Shown here: in pieces, positions 1-8,983 of the stretch
Layout of the letters: the number at the start of each line of letters is the position of its first letter
How positions within the stretch are numbered: the stretch's first letter is position 1
Assembly (NCBI RefSeq): GCF_014251735.1
Contig: NZ_CP059197.1
Coordinates: 1 to 64,000, forward strand
DNA length: 64,000 bases
Source: Blattabacterium cuenoti
Lineage (GTDB): Bacteria; Bacteroidota; Bacteroidia; Flavobacteriales; Blattabacteriaceae
Direction of reading: 5' to 3'
Translations under genes and position numbers: made by a program
Notes under the pieces: model-generated
Told to the model about the DNA's origin: nothing
Database searches by the model: none
The model's input: the letters and a program-made list of their open reading frames with translations, nothing else

Positions 1-1251
1 ATGGATAATGAAGCTTTAATAGATTCTTTTTCAGTTTTTAAAGATGAAAAAAACATAGATAGAGTAAGTCTAATGGCTATTTTAGAAGAATCCATACGAT
101 GTGTGTTAAGAAAGAAATACGATTCTTCTAAAAATTATGATATTATTGTAAATCCAGATCAAGGAGATTTAGAAATATGGAGAAATCGTATAGTGGTTCA
201 AGATGGCACGGTAAAAGATGTTAATAAGGAAATAGAATTATCTACAGCACGTCAAATAGAAATAGATTTTGAGATCGGAGAAGAAGTAACAGAAAAAGTA
301 GAACTTCAATCCCTTGGAAGAAGAGCTATTTTATCTCTGAGACAGAACTTGCTTTCAAAAATAAATGAATACGATAATACCAATACATATAAAAAATTCA
401 AGAACAAAATTGGGGAAATTATTAATGTAGAAGTATATCACATTTTACCTAAGCAAATTATTATGAGAGATGAAGAACAAAATGAAATGGTTTTGCCTAA
501 ACAAGAACAAATTCCAAACGATTTTTTTCGCAAAGGAGATCCTGTTAGAGCATTAGTAAAAAGAGTGGATTGGAAAGACAATAAACCTTTAGCAATTCTT
601 ACTAGAAAAGATGATTCTTTTCTTGAAGAACTTTTTAAATTAGAGATACCAGAAGTATCTGAAGGTTTAATTACAGTAAAAAAAGTAGCACGCATTCCGG
701 GAGAAAAAGCTAAAGTTTCCGTGGAATCCTATGATGATCGGATAGATCCAGTTGGTGCTTGCGTAGGAATGAAAGGGTCTAGGATTCATCCTATTGTGAG
801 AGAATTAAAAAACGAAAATATAGACGTGATTAATTACACAACTAATATACAATTATATATAACCAGGGCGCTAAGTCCTGCTAAAGTTTCTATGATGGAA
901 GTGAATGAAGAACACAAATATGTAAATGTATATGTAAAATTGGAAGAAATATCTAAAGCAATTGGAAGGGGTGGACAAAACATTCGATTAGCTAGCCAAT
1001 TAACTGGATATAAAATACACATATTTAGAGATTTTCCTTATGAAGATGACGTAGAATTAACAGAGTTTTCTGATGAAATAGAACCGGAAGTTATTGAAAG
1101 ATTTCACAAAGTTGGTTTAAATACCGCAAAATCTGTTTTAAATTACAGAAATAACGATCTAAGTAAACGTACGAATCTTGAAGAAAAAGTTATAAATAAA
1201 GTGGTTTCAATTTTAAAAAAAGAATTTGAGGAGGAGATATATAATAATTAA
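1..1251 (+). CDS. nusA: Transcription termination/antitermination factor NusA
   Basis: NusA binds RNA polymerase and nascent RNA and modulates pausing, termination and antitermination. The 416-residue protein has the family layout: N-terminal RNAP-binding domain (about 1-130), S1 domain (about 135-200), then two KH domains. KH-type glycine loops are visible near residue 251 (VGACVGMKGSRI) and residue 320 (AIGRGGQNIRLA). The short acidic C-terminus without extra repeats is usual for Bacteroidetes NusA. The ATG is the first base of the window, so the promoter and any further upstream start cannot be judged, but the N-terminus looks complete. infB follows 37 bp downstream, the classic nusA-infB arrangement. 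Confidence 0.96.
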   Translation: MDNEALIDSFSVFKDEKNIDRVSLMAILEESIRCVLRKKYDSSKNYDIIVNPDQGDLEIWRNRIVVQDGTVKDVNKEIELSTARQIEIDFEIGEEVTEKVELQSLGRRAILSLRQNLLSKINEYDNTNTYKKFKNKIGEIINVEVYHILPKQIIMRDEEQNEMVLPKQEQIPNDFFRKGDPVRALVKRVDWKDNKPLAILTRKDDSFLEELFKLEIPEVSEGLITVKKVARIPGEKAKVSVESYDDRIDPVGACVGMKGSRIHPIVRELKNENIDVINYTTNIQLYITRALSPAKVSMMEVNEEHKYVNVYVKLEEISKAIGRGGQNIRLASQLTGYKIHIFRDFPYEDDVELTEFSDEIEPEVIERFHKVGLNTAKSVLNYRNNDLSKRTNLEEKVINKVVSILKKEFEEEIYNN

Positions 1252-1288
1252 ATGATTTTTTTTTACCTAAATTTTTATTTTTGTTCTT

Positions 1289-3961
1289 ATGACTGATAAA
1301 ATCAGATTAAAAACAGTACTAACTAAATTCAATATTTCTTTGCAAAGAGTCGTCAATTTTTTACAAAAAAAAGGAATTGAAATAGAAAATAATCCTAATG
1401 CAAAAATAGAAGAACAAGTATACAGATTTTTAGTTCGAGAATTTCAAACCTATAAAGAAATACGAGATGCTTCAGAAAAAGCTTTTTTGCAAAAAAGAAT
1501 AGAAAAAGAAAAAATAAAAGAAGAATTATTAAAATCAAAACATCCTCCTCAAATTATTCGTGCAAAATCAGAAAATTTAATTGGATTTAAAAAAATAGGA
1601 AAAATAGATATTGATACATTAGAAAATACATATGGAACAAAAGGATATGCTAAAGAAAAAAAAAAGGATAAAGAAAGAAAACCTTTTATAAAATCGATAA
1701 AAGAAAAGAACATCAAATATTTTGTAGATAAAAAAACAGAAAAATCCATTCAACATAAAGATAAACCTGAACACATAGATACTATTTACCAAAAACTAGA
1801 TGGAGTAATGTTAACAGGAGATAGGATTGATTTATCTCAATTTGAAAAAAAAAGAACAAAACAAGAAAATAACATTAAAAAAAAACGCAAAAGAATTAAA
1901 AAAGAAATTATTGTCGAGGATATTAAGAATACTTCTATGAGAAAAAAACAGGATAAAGATAGAAGAATTTCTTTTAAACATTCTTTCTATCCTGAGAATA
2001 ATAAAGTGGAAAAATCTAAAACTAAGAAAAATTTACAAAAATCAGGAATAACAGATGAACAAATTGAAAAACAAATTAAAGAAACTTTAGAAAAACTTTC
2101 CTCAAAAGGAATAAAATCAAAAGCTTCAAAAATTAGAAAAGAAAAACGTCAATCTAAAAAAGAAAAAAGGATTCTACAAAGTGAAATAGAAAATAAAAAA
2201 CAAGATAAGGTTCTTAAAGTAGCTGAATTTACCACCGTCAATGAATTAGCATCGATGATGAATGTCAATGCAACGGATGTGATTGTCTCCTGTATGTCTT
2301 TAGGCATTATGGTAACCATGAATCAACGATTGGATGCAGAGATACTAACATTAGTTGCAGATGAATTTGGATATAATGTAGAATTTGTTGGTTTAGACTT
2401 AGAAGAAGCAGTGCAAGATGATGATGATTTAGAAGAAAACCTAAAACCAAGACCTCCTATTATTACTGTAATGGGACATGTAGATCATGGAAAAACTTCT
2501 TTATTAGATTATATTAGAAATACTAATGTAATTGCTGGAGAAGCTGGTGGAATTACTCAACATATTGCCGCTTATAGTGTAGAATGTCCTAATCATCAAA
2601 GTATCACTTTTTTAGACACTCCAGGTCATGAAGCTTTTACAGCAATGCGTGCAAGAGGTGCACAGATCACAGACATAGCTATCATAGTCATTGCCGCTGA
2701 TGATCAAGTTATGCCTCAAACAAAAGAAGCTATTAGTCATGCTCAAGCAGCAAATGTTCCTATAATATTTGTCCTTAATAAAATAGATAAGATAAATTCA
2801 CAACCTGAAAAAATTCGAGAACAATTGGCTAATTTAAATTTTTTAGTTGAAGAATGGGGAGGAAAATATCCTTCCCAAGAAATATCCGCAAAATTAGGAA
2901 CAGGAGTGGATAAATTATTAGAAAAAGTTCTTTTAGTGGCTGAATTACTAGATTTAAAAGCAAATCCAAATAAACCTGCTGTAGGTACAGTAATAGAAGC
3001 TTCTTTAGATAAAGGAAGAGGTTATGTCACAACTATGCTTTTACAAGGTGGAACATTAAAATTGGGAGATTATGTATTAGCAGGAAGCCATCATGGAAAA
3101 GTAAAAAGTATTTTAGACGAACGGGGAAAATCCATTTCATTAGCAGGACCTTCTAAACCTATTACCATACTTGGATTAAATGGAGCTCCTACCGCTGGAG
3201 ATAAATTCAAAGTTTTTAAAGATGAAAAAGAAGCTAAACAAATTGCTTCCAGAAGAGAACAATTACAAAGAGAACAAAACATACGAGCTCAAAAGCATTT
3301 GACTTTAGATGAAATAGGTAGACGTATCGCATTAGGGGATTTTAAAGAACTAAAAATAATTCTTAAGGGTGATGTAGATGGATCCGTTGAAGCTCTAGCT
3401 GATGCACTTCAAAAATTGTCTATAAATACCATTATGGTAAATATTATATATAAAGGAGTTGGTCAAATAACAGAGTCTGATGTTTTATTAGCTAGTGCTT
3501 CTGATGCAATTATTATAGGATTTAATGTTCGTCCTAATCATGGAGCTAAAAATATAGCCAAAAAAGAGGATATAGAAATACGTACTTATTCAATTATATA
3601 TGATGTGATCAATGATATAAAAGAAGCAATGGATGGAATGCTATCTCCTGAGATAAGAGAAAAGATATTAGGAAATGCAGAAATAAGAGAAATATTTAAA
3701 ATTCCAAAAACTGGAACTATAGCTGGATGTATGGTAGTAGAAGGCAAATTATTACGTCAAGCAAAAGTAAGATTAATTAGGGAAGGGATTGTCATTCATA
3801 ATGGAGAGTTTACTTCTTTAAAACGTTTTAAAGAAGATGTGAAAGAAGTGTCTAAAGGATATGAATGTGGATTGGGAATCAAAGATTACCATAATCTTAG
3901 ACCTGGAGATCTTGTAGAAGCTTATGAAGAATTATTTACTAAAAATCATAAAAATAGTTGA
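1289..3961 (+). CDS. infB: Translation initiation factor IF-2
   Basis: IF-2 is the GTPase that places fMet-tRNA on the 30S subunit and promotes subunit joining. The 890 residues comprise an N-terminal IF2_N helix-turn module, a long Lys/Glu-rich linker (about residues 60-310), a second IF2_N-like segment (about 310-360), then the G domain. G1 (GHVDHGKT) lies near residue 395, followed by DTPGHEAF and NKID. Domains II to IV follow, ending with the initiator-tRNA binding beta-barrel. The highly charged linker contains many A runs typical of AT-rich symbionts but the frame stays open. It follows nusA and its stop codon is one base before the aspS start, so the three genes probably form one operon. 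Confidence 0.97.
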   Translation: MTDKIRLKTVLTKFNISLQRVVNFLQKKGIEIENNPNAKIEEQVYRFLVREFQTYKEIRDASEKAFLQKRIEKEKIKEELLKSKHPPQIIRAKSENLIGFKKIGKIDIDTLENTYGTKGYAKEKKKDKERKPFIKSIKEKNIKYFVDKKTEKSIQHKDKPEHIDTIYQKLDGVMLTGDRIDLSQFEKKRTKQENNIKKKRKRIKKEIIVEDIKNTSMRKKQDKDRRISFKHSFYPENNKVEKSKTKKNLQKSGITDEQIEKQIKETLEKLSSKGIKSKASKIRKEKRQSKKEKRILQSEIENKKQDKVLKVAEFTTVNELASMMNVNATDVIVSCMSLGIMVTMNQRLDAEILTLVADEFGYNVEFVGLDLEEAVQDDDDLEENLKPRPPIITVMGHVDHGKTSLLDYIRNTNVIAGEAGGITQHIAAYSVECPNHQSITFLDTPGHEAFTAMRARGAQITDIAIIVIAADDQVMPQTKEAISHAQAANVPIIFVLNKIDKINSQPEKIREQLANLNFLVEEWGGKYPSQEISAKLGTGVDKLLEKVLLVAELLDLKANPNKPAVGTVIEASLDKGRGYVTTMLLQGGTLKLGDYVLAGSHHGKVKSILDERGKSISLAGPSKPITILGLNGAPTAGDKFKVFKDEKEAKQIASRREQLQREQNIRAQKHLTLDEIGRRIALGDFKELKIILKGDVDGSVEALADALQKLSINTIMVNIIYKGVGQITESDVLLASASDAIIIGFNVRPNHGAKNIAKKEDIEIRTYSIIYDVINDIKEAMDGMLSPEIREKILGNAEIREIFKIPKTGTIAGCMVVEGKLLRQAKVRLIREGIVIHNGEFTSLKRFKEDVKEVSKGYECGLGIKDYHNLRPGDLVEAYEELFTKNHKNS

Positions 3962-3962
3962 T

Positions 3963-5687
3963 ATGCACTGTTATAGAACACATAATTGTGGAGAATTGTG
4001 TACAAATGATATTGGGAAAGAAGTAATTTTATCTGGATGGATTCAAAAAATAAGAAATTTAGGTTCTTTAATTTTTATAGATCTTAGAGATTTTTTTGGA
4101 ATTATACAACTTATTTTTTCAAAAAATAAAATCAATAAAATAGAATTAAAAAAAGAATTCGTCATTAAAGTTAGTGGAAAAGTAGTAAAAAGACAATCTA
4201 TAAATCAAAAGATCCCTACAGGAGAAATAGAAGTTTTAGTTTCTAGACTAGAAATATTAAATTCTTCTATTTCTCTTCCTTTTCTTATAGAAGATCAAAC
4301 AGATGGAGATGAAGAATGTCGGATGACATATAGATATCTTGATATTCGAAGAAATCCTATAAAAAATAATTTGATCCTTCGTCATGATATTTCTCTAGAA
4401 ATACGAAATTTTCTTTCTAAAAACGGATTTTTAGAAATAGAAACTCCTATATTGATAAATCAAACTCCGGAAGGAGCTAGAAGTTTTGTGGTTCCGTCTA
4501 GGATACATTCCGGAATGTTTTATGCATTACCTCAATCTCCTCAATTATTCAAACAATTATTGATGATAGGAGGAATAGATAAATATTTTCAAATAGCAAA
4601 ATGTTTTCGAGATGAAGATGCTCGTTCAGATCGTCAAATAGAATTTACGCAAATAGATTGTGAGATGGCTTTTGTAGATGTTCATGACATTTTGATTTTT
4701 TTTGAAAATTTTATCAAACATATATTTAAAAAAATAAAAAATATTGAATTAGAATCTTTTACATGCATTTCTCATTCCGATTCCATGAATCTGTACGGAA
4801 CAGATTCTCCTGATTTACGTTTCGGAATGGAATTTGTGAAACTCAATGATTGGGTACACAAAAAAGGAATTGAATTTTTCAAAAAAAAGGAATTAACAAT
4901 AGGAATAAACGTTCCAAAATGTAGTCATTATACATGTGATCAAATTCATTCAATTATAGAAGGTGTAAAAGAACCAAAAATAAACCATGAAGAAATATTT
5001 TGGATAAAATTCTTTACGGATAAGACAATACTTTCTTCAAAAAAATTATTAAGTCATGAAAATTTAATGAAACTTATAAAACATTTTAAAGCAAGACCTG
5101 GTGATTTACTGTTCATAATTTGTGGAATAGAAAGAAATACCAGAGCAAAATTAAGTAAATTGCGTATAGAAATGGCTCATCATTTAAATTTAAAAAATCC
5201 TAAAGTATTTAAACCTGTATGGATTATAAATTTACCGCTTTTGGAATGGGATGAAGAATCCAAACGATATAAATCTTTTCATCATCCTTTTACTAGTCCA
5301 ATAAAAGAGGATATTCATTTATTGGATAATAAAAATCCAGGATATATTCGCTCAAAATCCTACGAATTGATCATTAATGGAATGGAAATTGGAGGTGGTT
5401 CTATACGTATTCATAATAAAAACATACAGAATTCAATATTTAAACATTTGGGGTTTTCTATAAAAGACATAGAATCAGAATTTGGTTTTTTCACCAAAGC
5501 TTTTGAATATGGGACTCCTCCTCATGGAGGAATTGCCTTTGGATTAGATAGATTAATAGCTATTTTAGAAGGAAAAGAAAATATTAAAGATTTTATTGCA
5601 TTTCCAAAAAATAATTCTGGAAAAGATACAATGGTCAACACTCCTTATTTTTTAAAAAAGGAAAAATTAAAAGAATTACATTTATAA
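3963..5687 (+). CDS. aspS: Aspartyl-tRNA synthetase
   Basis: Class IIb synthetase that charges tRNA-Asp. The ATG at 3963 (MHCYRTHNCGEL) is chosen because it begins the OB-fold anticodon-binding domain and follows the infB stop by one base; a longer in-frame reading from 3924 overlaps infB and adds 13 non-conserved residues. The protein is 574 residues. Motif 2 (FRDEDARSDRQIEF) is near residue 214 and motif 3 (GIAFGLDRL) near residue 522, with the bacterial GAD insertion domain between. All class II catalytic arginines are present. It converges on ppa with only 3 bp between the stop codons. Whether it is discriminating or charges Asn too cannot be told from this window. Confidence 0.96.
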   Translation: MHCYRTHNCGELCTNDIGKEVILSGWIQKIRNLGSLIFIDLRDFFGIIQLIFSKNKINKIELKKEFVIKVSGKVVKRQSINQKIPTGEIEVLVSRLEILNSSISLPFLIEDQTDGDEECRMTYRYLDIRRNPIKNNLILRHDISLEIRNFLSKNGFLEIETPILINQTPEGARSFVVPSRIHSGMFYALPQSPQLFKQLLMIGGIDKYFQIAKCFRDEDARSDRQIEFTQIDCEMAFVDVHDILIFFENFIKHIFKKIKNIELESFTCISHSDSMNLYGTDSPDLRFGMEFVKLNDWVHKKGIEFFKKKELTIGINVPKCSHYTCDQIHSIIEGVKEPKINHEEIFWIKFFTDKTILSSKKLLSHENLMKLIKHFKARPGDLLFIICGIERNTRAKLSKLRIEMAHHLNLKNPKVFKPVWIINLPLLEWDEESKRYKSFHHPFTSPIKEDIHLLDNKNPGYIRSKSYELIINGMEIGGGSIRIHNKNIQNSIFKHLGFSIKDIESEFGFFTKAFEYGTPPHGGIAFGLDRLIAILEGKENIKDFIAFPKNNSGKDTMVNTPYFLKKEKLKELHL

Positions 5688-5690
5688 AAT

Positions 5691-6188
5691 TTATCCTTTC
5701 GTAGAAAAATTTTTATATCTCAAATAAGATTCTTTATAAACAGAAATAGCTTCCTCTTGATTCTTCCAATCTCCAATTTTTACTTTTTTATTTTCTAGAT
5801 CTTTATACACGAGAAAAAAATGTTCAATTTCTTTTTTAACATGAAATGATATTTCATCGATATTGTTAATTGTATTATAGTTTGGATCAGCAATAGGAAC
5901 ACCGATAATTTTCTCATCTTCACATTTTTCATCAGTCATAAAAAAAACTCCAATGGGTTTTACTGTAATTAAACAACCTGGTATTGTAGGTTCTGTTAAG
6001 AACACTAAGACATCTAATGGATCTCCATCTTTTGATAGAGTATTTGGAATAAAACCATAGTCTGTTGGATAACTCATAGGAGAATATAAGACTCTATCTA
6101 AACGAATTAGATTATTTTTCTTATCAAATTCATATTTATTTCTACTTCCTTTAGGAATTTCTATTAATACATCAAAACTTACTTTCAT
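5691..6188 (-). CDS. ppa: Inorganic pyrophosphatase (family I)
   Basis: Soluble family I pyrophosphatase that hydrolyses PPi to drive biosynthetic reactions. The signature DGDPLDVLV carries the metal-binding aspartates, and the conserved IPKGSRNKYE segment is near the N-terminus. From the ATG at 6188 the protein is 165 residues, near the usual 170-180. This start is preferred over a TTG six codons upstream because it forms a 4-base ATGA overlap with the stop of the upstream acyltransferase gene, indicating co-transcription and translational coupling. It converges on aspS. Confidence 0.94.
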   Translation of the reverse strand: MKVSFDVLIEIPKGSRNKYEFDKKNNLIRLDRVLYSPMSYPTDYGFIPNTLSKDGDPLDVLVFLTEPTIPGCLITVKPIGVFFMTDEKCEDEKIIGVPIADPNYNTINNIDEISFHVKKEIEHFFLVYKDLENKKVKIGDWKNQEEAISVYKESYLRYKNFSTKG

Positions 6189-7387
6189 ATTATTTTTGTA
6201 TAACAATTAAATTTTTCTAAATATAATGCTACTTTTTTAGCAAAACCTCCTCCCAAAACTCCATCGATTACTCTATGATCATAAGAATGAGATAAATAAA
6301 TTTTATGTCTTATCCCAATAAAATCTCCCTCTGGAGTTTCTATTATCGATAATTTTTTTTGGATTAAACCTATTGCCATAATAGCCACTTGTGGTTGATG
6401 TATAATAGGAGTTCCAAATAAATTTCCAAAACTTCCAATATTACTGATGGTATAAGTTCCTCCTTGAGTTTCTTCAGGTTTTAATTGATTAGACCTAGCT
6501 CTTTTGATTAAATCATTAATAATTTTTATTAATCCTCCTAAACTATATGAATCTGCATGTTTAATCACAGGAACAATTAAATTACCATCAGGTAATGCTG
6601 TAGCTAATCCTATATGAATATTTCTCTTTTTTATAATATTAGTTCCATTAACAGAAATATTGATCATTGGAAGATCTTTTATAGCTTTAACTACACATTC
6701 TACAAAAACGGACATTAAGGTTAATTTTTCTCCTGTATTTTTTTGGAAAGAATCTTTTATTTTATCTCTCCATTTGACAATATTTGTCACATCAGCTTCC
6801 ACAAATGAAGTTACATGTGCAGATATATTTTTGCTTTCAATCATATGAGAAGCCGTAATCTTACGCATTCTATCCATTTCTACGATTTCCTCATGATTAT
6901 GACTGTTATAGGAGGTTAATAATGCATAATTAGGATATATTATTCTAGTTTTTTTCTTCAAATGAATATATTTCAGAATGTCCTTTTTGGTTACACGATT
7001 TTTATATCCGGTCCCTTCTATAGTATCCAATTCAGATGAACTAATTCCTTCCCTATGAGCAATCGTACGTACAAGAGGAGAATAGAAACGTTTACATGGA
7101 GATTTTTCTGCATAAACATCCTCTTCAGGAAATATTTTGAATGTTTCTTCTGTTTCCAGAATAGCTATAGAGCTTCCTACCTTAGCCACTTCATTTGCAG
7201 CAAACAATTTTTTTTTCAATATTCCATTTACAGGAGAAGAAATTTCAGAATCTACCTTATCCGTAGCAATTTCCACTAAAATATCTTCTTTCTTTATAGA
7301 ATCTCCTTCGTTTTTTAACCAACGAATGATGGTAGCCTCAGCTATACTTTCCCCCATTGCTGGAAGGGTCAAATTATACTCGGCCAT
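6185..7387 (-). CDS. 2-oxoacid dehydrogenase E2 component, branched-chain type
   Basis: Dihydrolipoyl acyltransferase core of a 2-oxoacid dehydrogenase complex. One N-terminal lipoyl domain carries the lipoylated lysine at residue 44 (ATDKVDSE). A peripheral-subunit-binding domain follows (about 105-145), then the catalytic acyltransferase domain with SYDHRVIDG near the C-terminus. The start LTLPAMGESIAEATI resembles flavobacterial branched-chain (Bkd) E2 proteins more than pyruvate or oxoglutarate E2s, and a separate sucB lies at 57.5 kb beside sucA. Specificity for branched-chain 2-oxoacids or pyruvate is therefore inference. It is co-transcribed with ppa (ATGA overlap) and divergent from nnr; no E1 is nearby. 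Confidence 0.85.
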   Translation of the reverse strand: MAEYNLTLPAMGESIAEATIIRWLKNEGDSIKKEDILVEIATDKVDSEISSPVNGILKKKLFAANEVAKVGSSIAILETEETFKIFPEEDVYAEKSPCKRFYSPLVRTIAHREGISSSELDTIEGTGYKNRVTKKDILKYIHLKKKTRIIYPNYALLTSYNSHNHEEIVEMDRMRKITASHMIESKNISAHVTSFVEADVTNIVKWRDKIKDSFQKNTGEKLTLMSVFVECVVKAIKDLPMINISVNGTNIIKKRNIHIGLATALPDGNLIVPVIKHADSYSLGGLIKIINDLIKRARSNQLKPEETQGGTYTISNIGSFGNLFGTPIIHQPQVAIMAIGLIQKKLSIIETPEGDFIGIRHKIYLSHSYDHRVIDGVLGGGFAKKVALYLEKFNCYTKII

Positions 7388-7399
7388 CTAAATTTATAT

Positions 7400-7407
7400 T
7401 ATTTTTG
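7400..7407 (+). promoter_or_regulatory. Putative -7 box (TATTTTTG) for nnr
   Basis: The octamer fits the Bacteroidetes TAnnTTTG -7 consensus and lies 50 bp before the nnr ATG. No clear -33 TTTG is seen, and such an octamer can occur by chance in AT-rich DNA. Confidence 0.28.
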
Positions 7408-7421
7408 TTTAATCAAACAAA
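7404..7421. repeat. Inverted repeat in the divergent E2/nnr promoter region
   Basis: TTTGTTT, a 4-base spacer AATC, then AAACAAA form perfect 7-bp arms. The repeat overlaps the putative nnr -7 box and lies between two divergent genes, so it could be an operator or a small hairpin in the nnr leader. AT richness makes chance occurrence possible. Confidence 0.4.
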
Positions 7422-7456
7422 TAACAAAATCAAAAATAATAAATTCATTTTAAAAA

Positions 7457-8980
7457 ATGAAAATTCTTTCATTAAATCAAATTAAAAAAATAGATCAATA
7501 TTGTATTGATAACGAAGATATTTCTTCTATAGAATTAATGGAAAGAGCAGCAAAAAGTTGTTTTTATTGGATAATGAATCACTTCCAGACGCTTCATAAA
7601 GTGATAGTTTTAGCAGGAAATGGAAAAAATGGAGGAGATGGTCTGGCTTTGACTAGAATGTTATCTCAACATGGAGTTGAGATTACTGTATATATCCTTT
7701 ATATTTCTAATCATTTATCTCCAGAATTTATCATAAATAAAAATAAAATATTCAAATATGGAATAGAATTGAAAAAAATTAATGAAGGAGACCCTTTTCC
7801 ATTTTTCAATAGAAATAGTATACTTATTGATGCTATTTTTGGAATAGGATTGAACCGTTCTATAAATAAATATTGGAAATCATTTTTTCATTTTATCAAT
7901 GATAAAAAATTTACATCTGTTATTTCTATAGACGTTCCTTCTGGAATTTTTATGGAAAAAAATAGAGAAGATGAAGATTTGGAAGTTATTATTAAAGCTG
8001 ATCATACATTAACTTTCCAAGTTCCAAAATTACCTTTTTTTTTTCCAGACTATGCGGATTATGTTGGAAAATGGAATTTATTGAATATTGGATGGAAAGA
8101 TCAATATATAAATAATTTTCCTGTAAAAAACTTTTATCTAGATAAAAAATGTATCCGTTCTATATATAAAAAAAGAAAAAAATTTTCTCATAAAGGAAAT
8201 TATGGTCATGGACTTCTTATTGGAGGGCATTATGGAATGATTGGATCTATGGTACTTTCTGCAAAAGGGAGTTTTCGAATTGGAATAGGAAAATTAAGTG
8301 TATATGTTCCACGTTGTGGATATTCAATCATACAAAACATTATTCCGGAAGCAATAGTCAATACAGATTTAAGAGATAATTTTATAAGTCATATTCCTAA
8401 CGATTTTCCTGTTAATGCTATAGGAATAGGAATGGGAATGGGAAAAAATCCTATAACCGCATATGCTTTAGAATCTTTCTTTCTTAATAATAACAAAAAG
8501 GAAATTCCTATAGTCATAGATGCCGATGCTATAAATATCCTATCCGATAAATTAAACATATTAAATTTGATTCCTAAAAATACTATTCTTACTCCACATC
8601 CCAAGGAATTTCATAGATTAAATGGTCCATGGAAAAATGATTATCAAAAATTGGATAATTTAAAAAAATTAGCCCATAAACATACTTTTTACATTGTATT
8701 AAAAGGAGCACATACAGTCATTGCTACTCCAAATGGAGACCTATATTTTAATAGTACCGGAAATCCAGGAATGTCCACCGCAGGTAGTGGAGATGTTCTT
8801 ACCGGAATGATTACAGGTTTATTGGCTCAAGGATACTCTCCAAAAGAATCTTGTCTTATGGGTGTCTATTTACATGGATTATCCGGAGATTTAGCTTCTA
8901 TAGAATTAAATGAAGAATCTATAATAGCTGGAGACATTCTAAATTATATAGGAAAATCTTATCAAGAGATAAAAAAGTAA
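7457..8980 (+). CDS. nnr: Bifunctional NAD(P)HX epimerase / dehydratase
   Basis: Repairs hydrated, damaged NADH and NADPH. The N-terminal YjeF_N domain (about 1-215) epimerises R/S-NAD(P)HX and shows the glycine-rich AGNGKNGGDGLAL loop near residue 53 and the DVPSGI segment. The C-terminal ribokinase-like NnrD domain (about 230-507) is the ADP/ATP-dependent dehydratase, with NPGMSTAGSGDVLTG holding the catalytic aspartate, and TPHPKEF before it. Length 507 equals the usual fused form. Both halves look intact, so metabolite repair has been kept despite genome reduction. It converges on lnt with 3 bp between stop codons. Confidence 0.94.
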   Translation: MKILSLNQIKKIDQYCIDNEDISSIELMERAAKSCFYWIMNHFQTLHKVIVLAGNGKNGGDGLALTRMLSQHGVEITVYILYISNHLSPEFIINKNKIFKYGIELKKINEGDPFPFFNRNSILIDAIFGIGLNRSINKYWKSFFHFINDKKFTSVISIDVPSGIFMEKNREDEDLEVIIKADHTLTFQVPKLPFFFPDYADYVGKWNLLNIGWKDQYINNFPVKNFYLDKKCIRSIYKKRKKFSHKGNYGHGLLIGGHYGMIGSMVLSAKGSFRIGIGKLSVYVPRCGYSIIQNIIPEAIVNTDLRDNFISHIPNDFPVNAIGIGMGMGKNPITAYALESFFLNNNKKEIPIVIDADAINILSDKLNILNLIPKNTILTPHPKEFHRLNGPWKNDYQKLDNLKKLAHKHTFYIVLKGAHTVIATPNGDLYFNSTGNPGMSTAGSGDVLTGMITGLLAQGYSPKESCLMGVYLHGLSGDLASIELNEESIIAGDILNYIGKSYQEIKK

Positions 8981-8983
8981 TAT

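Noticed and set aside
3924-3962. Longer aspS reading from 3924 overlapping infB
   Set aside because: The extra 13 residues are not conserved, and ATG at 3963 directly after the infB stop fits the AspRS N-terminus.
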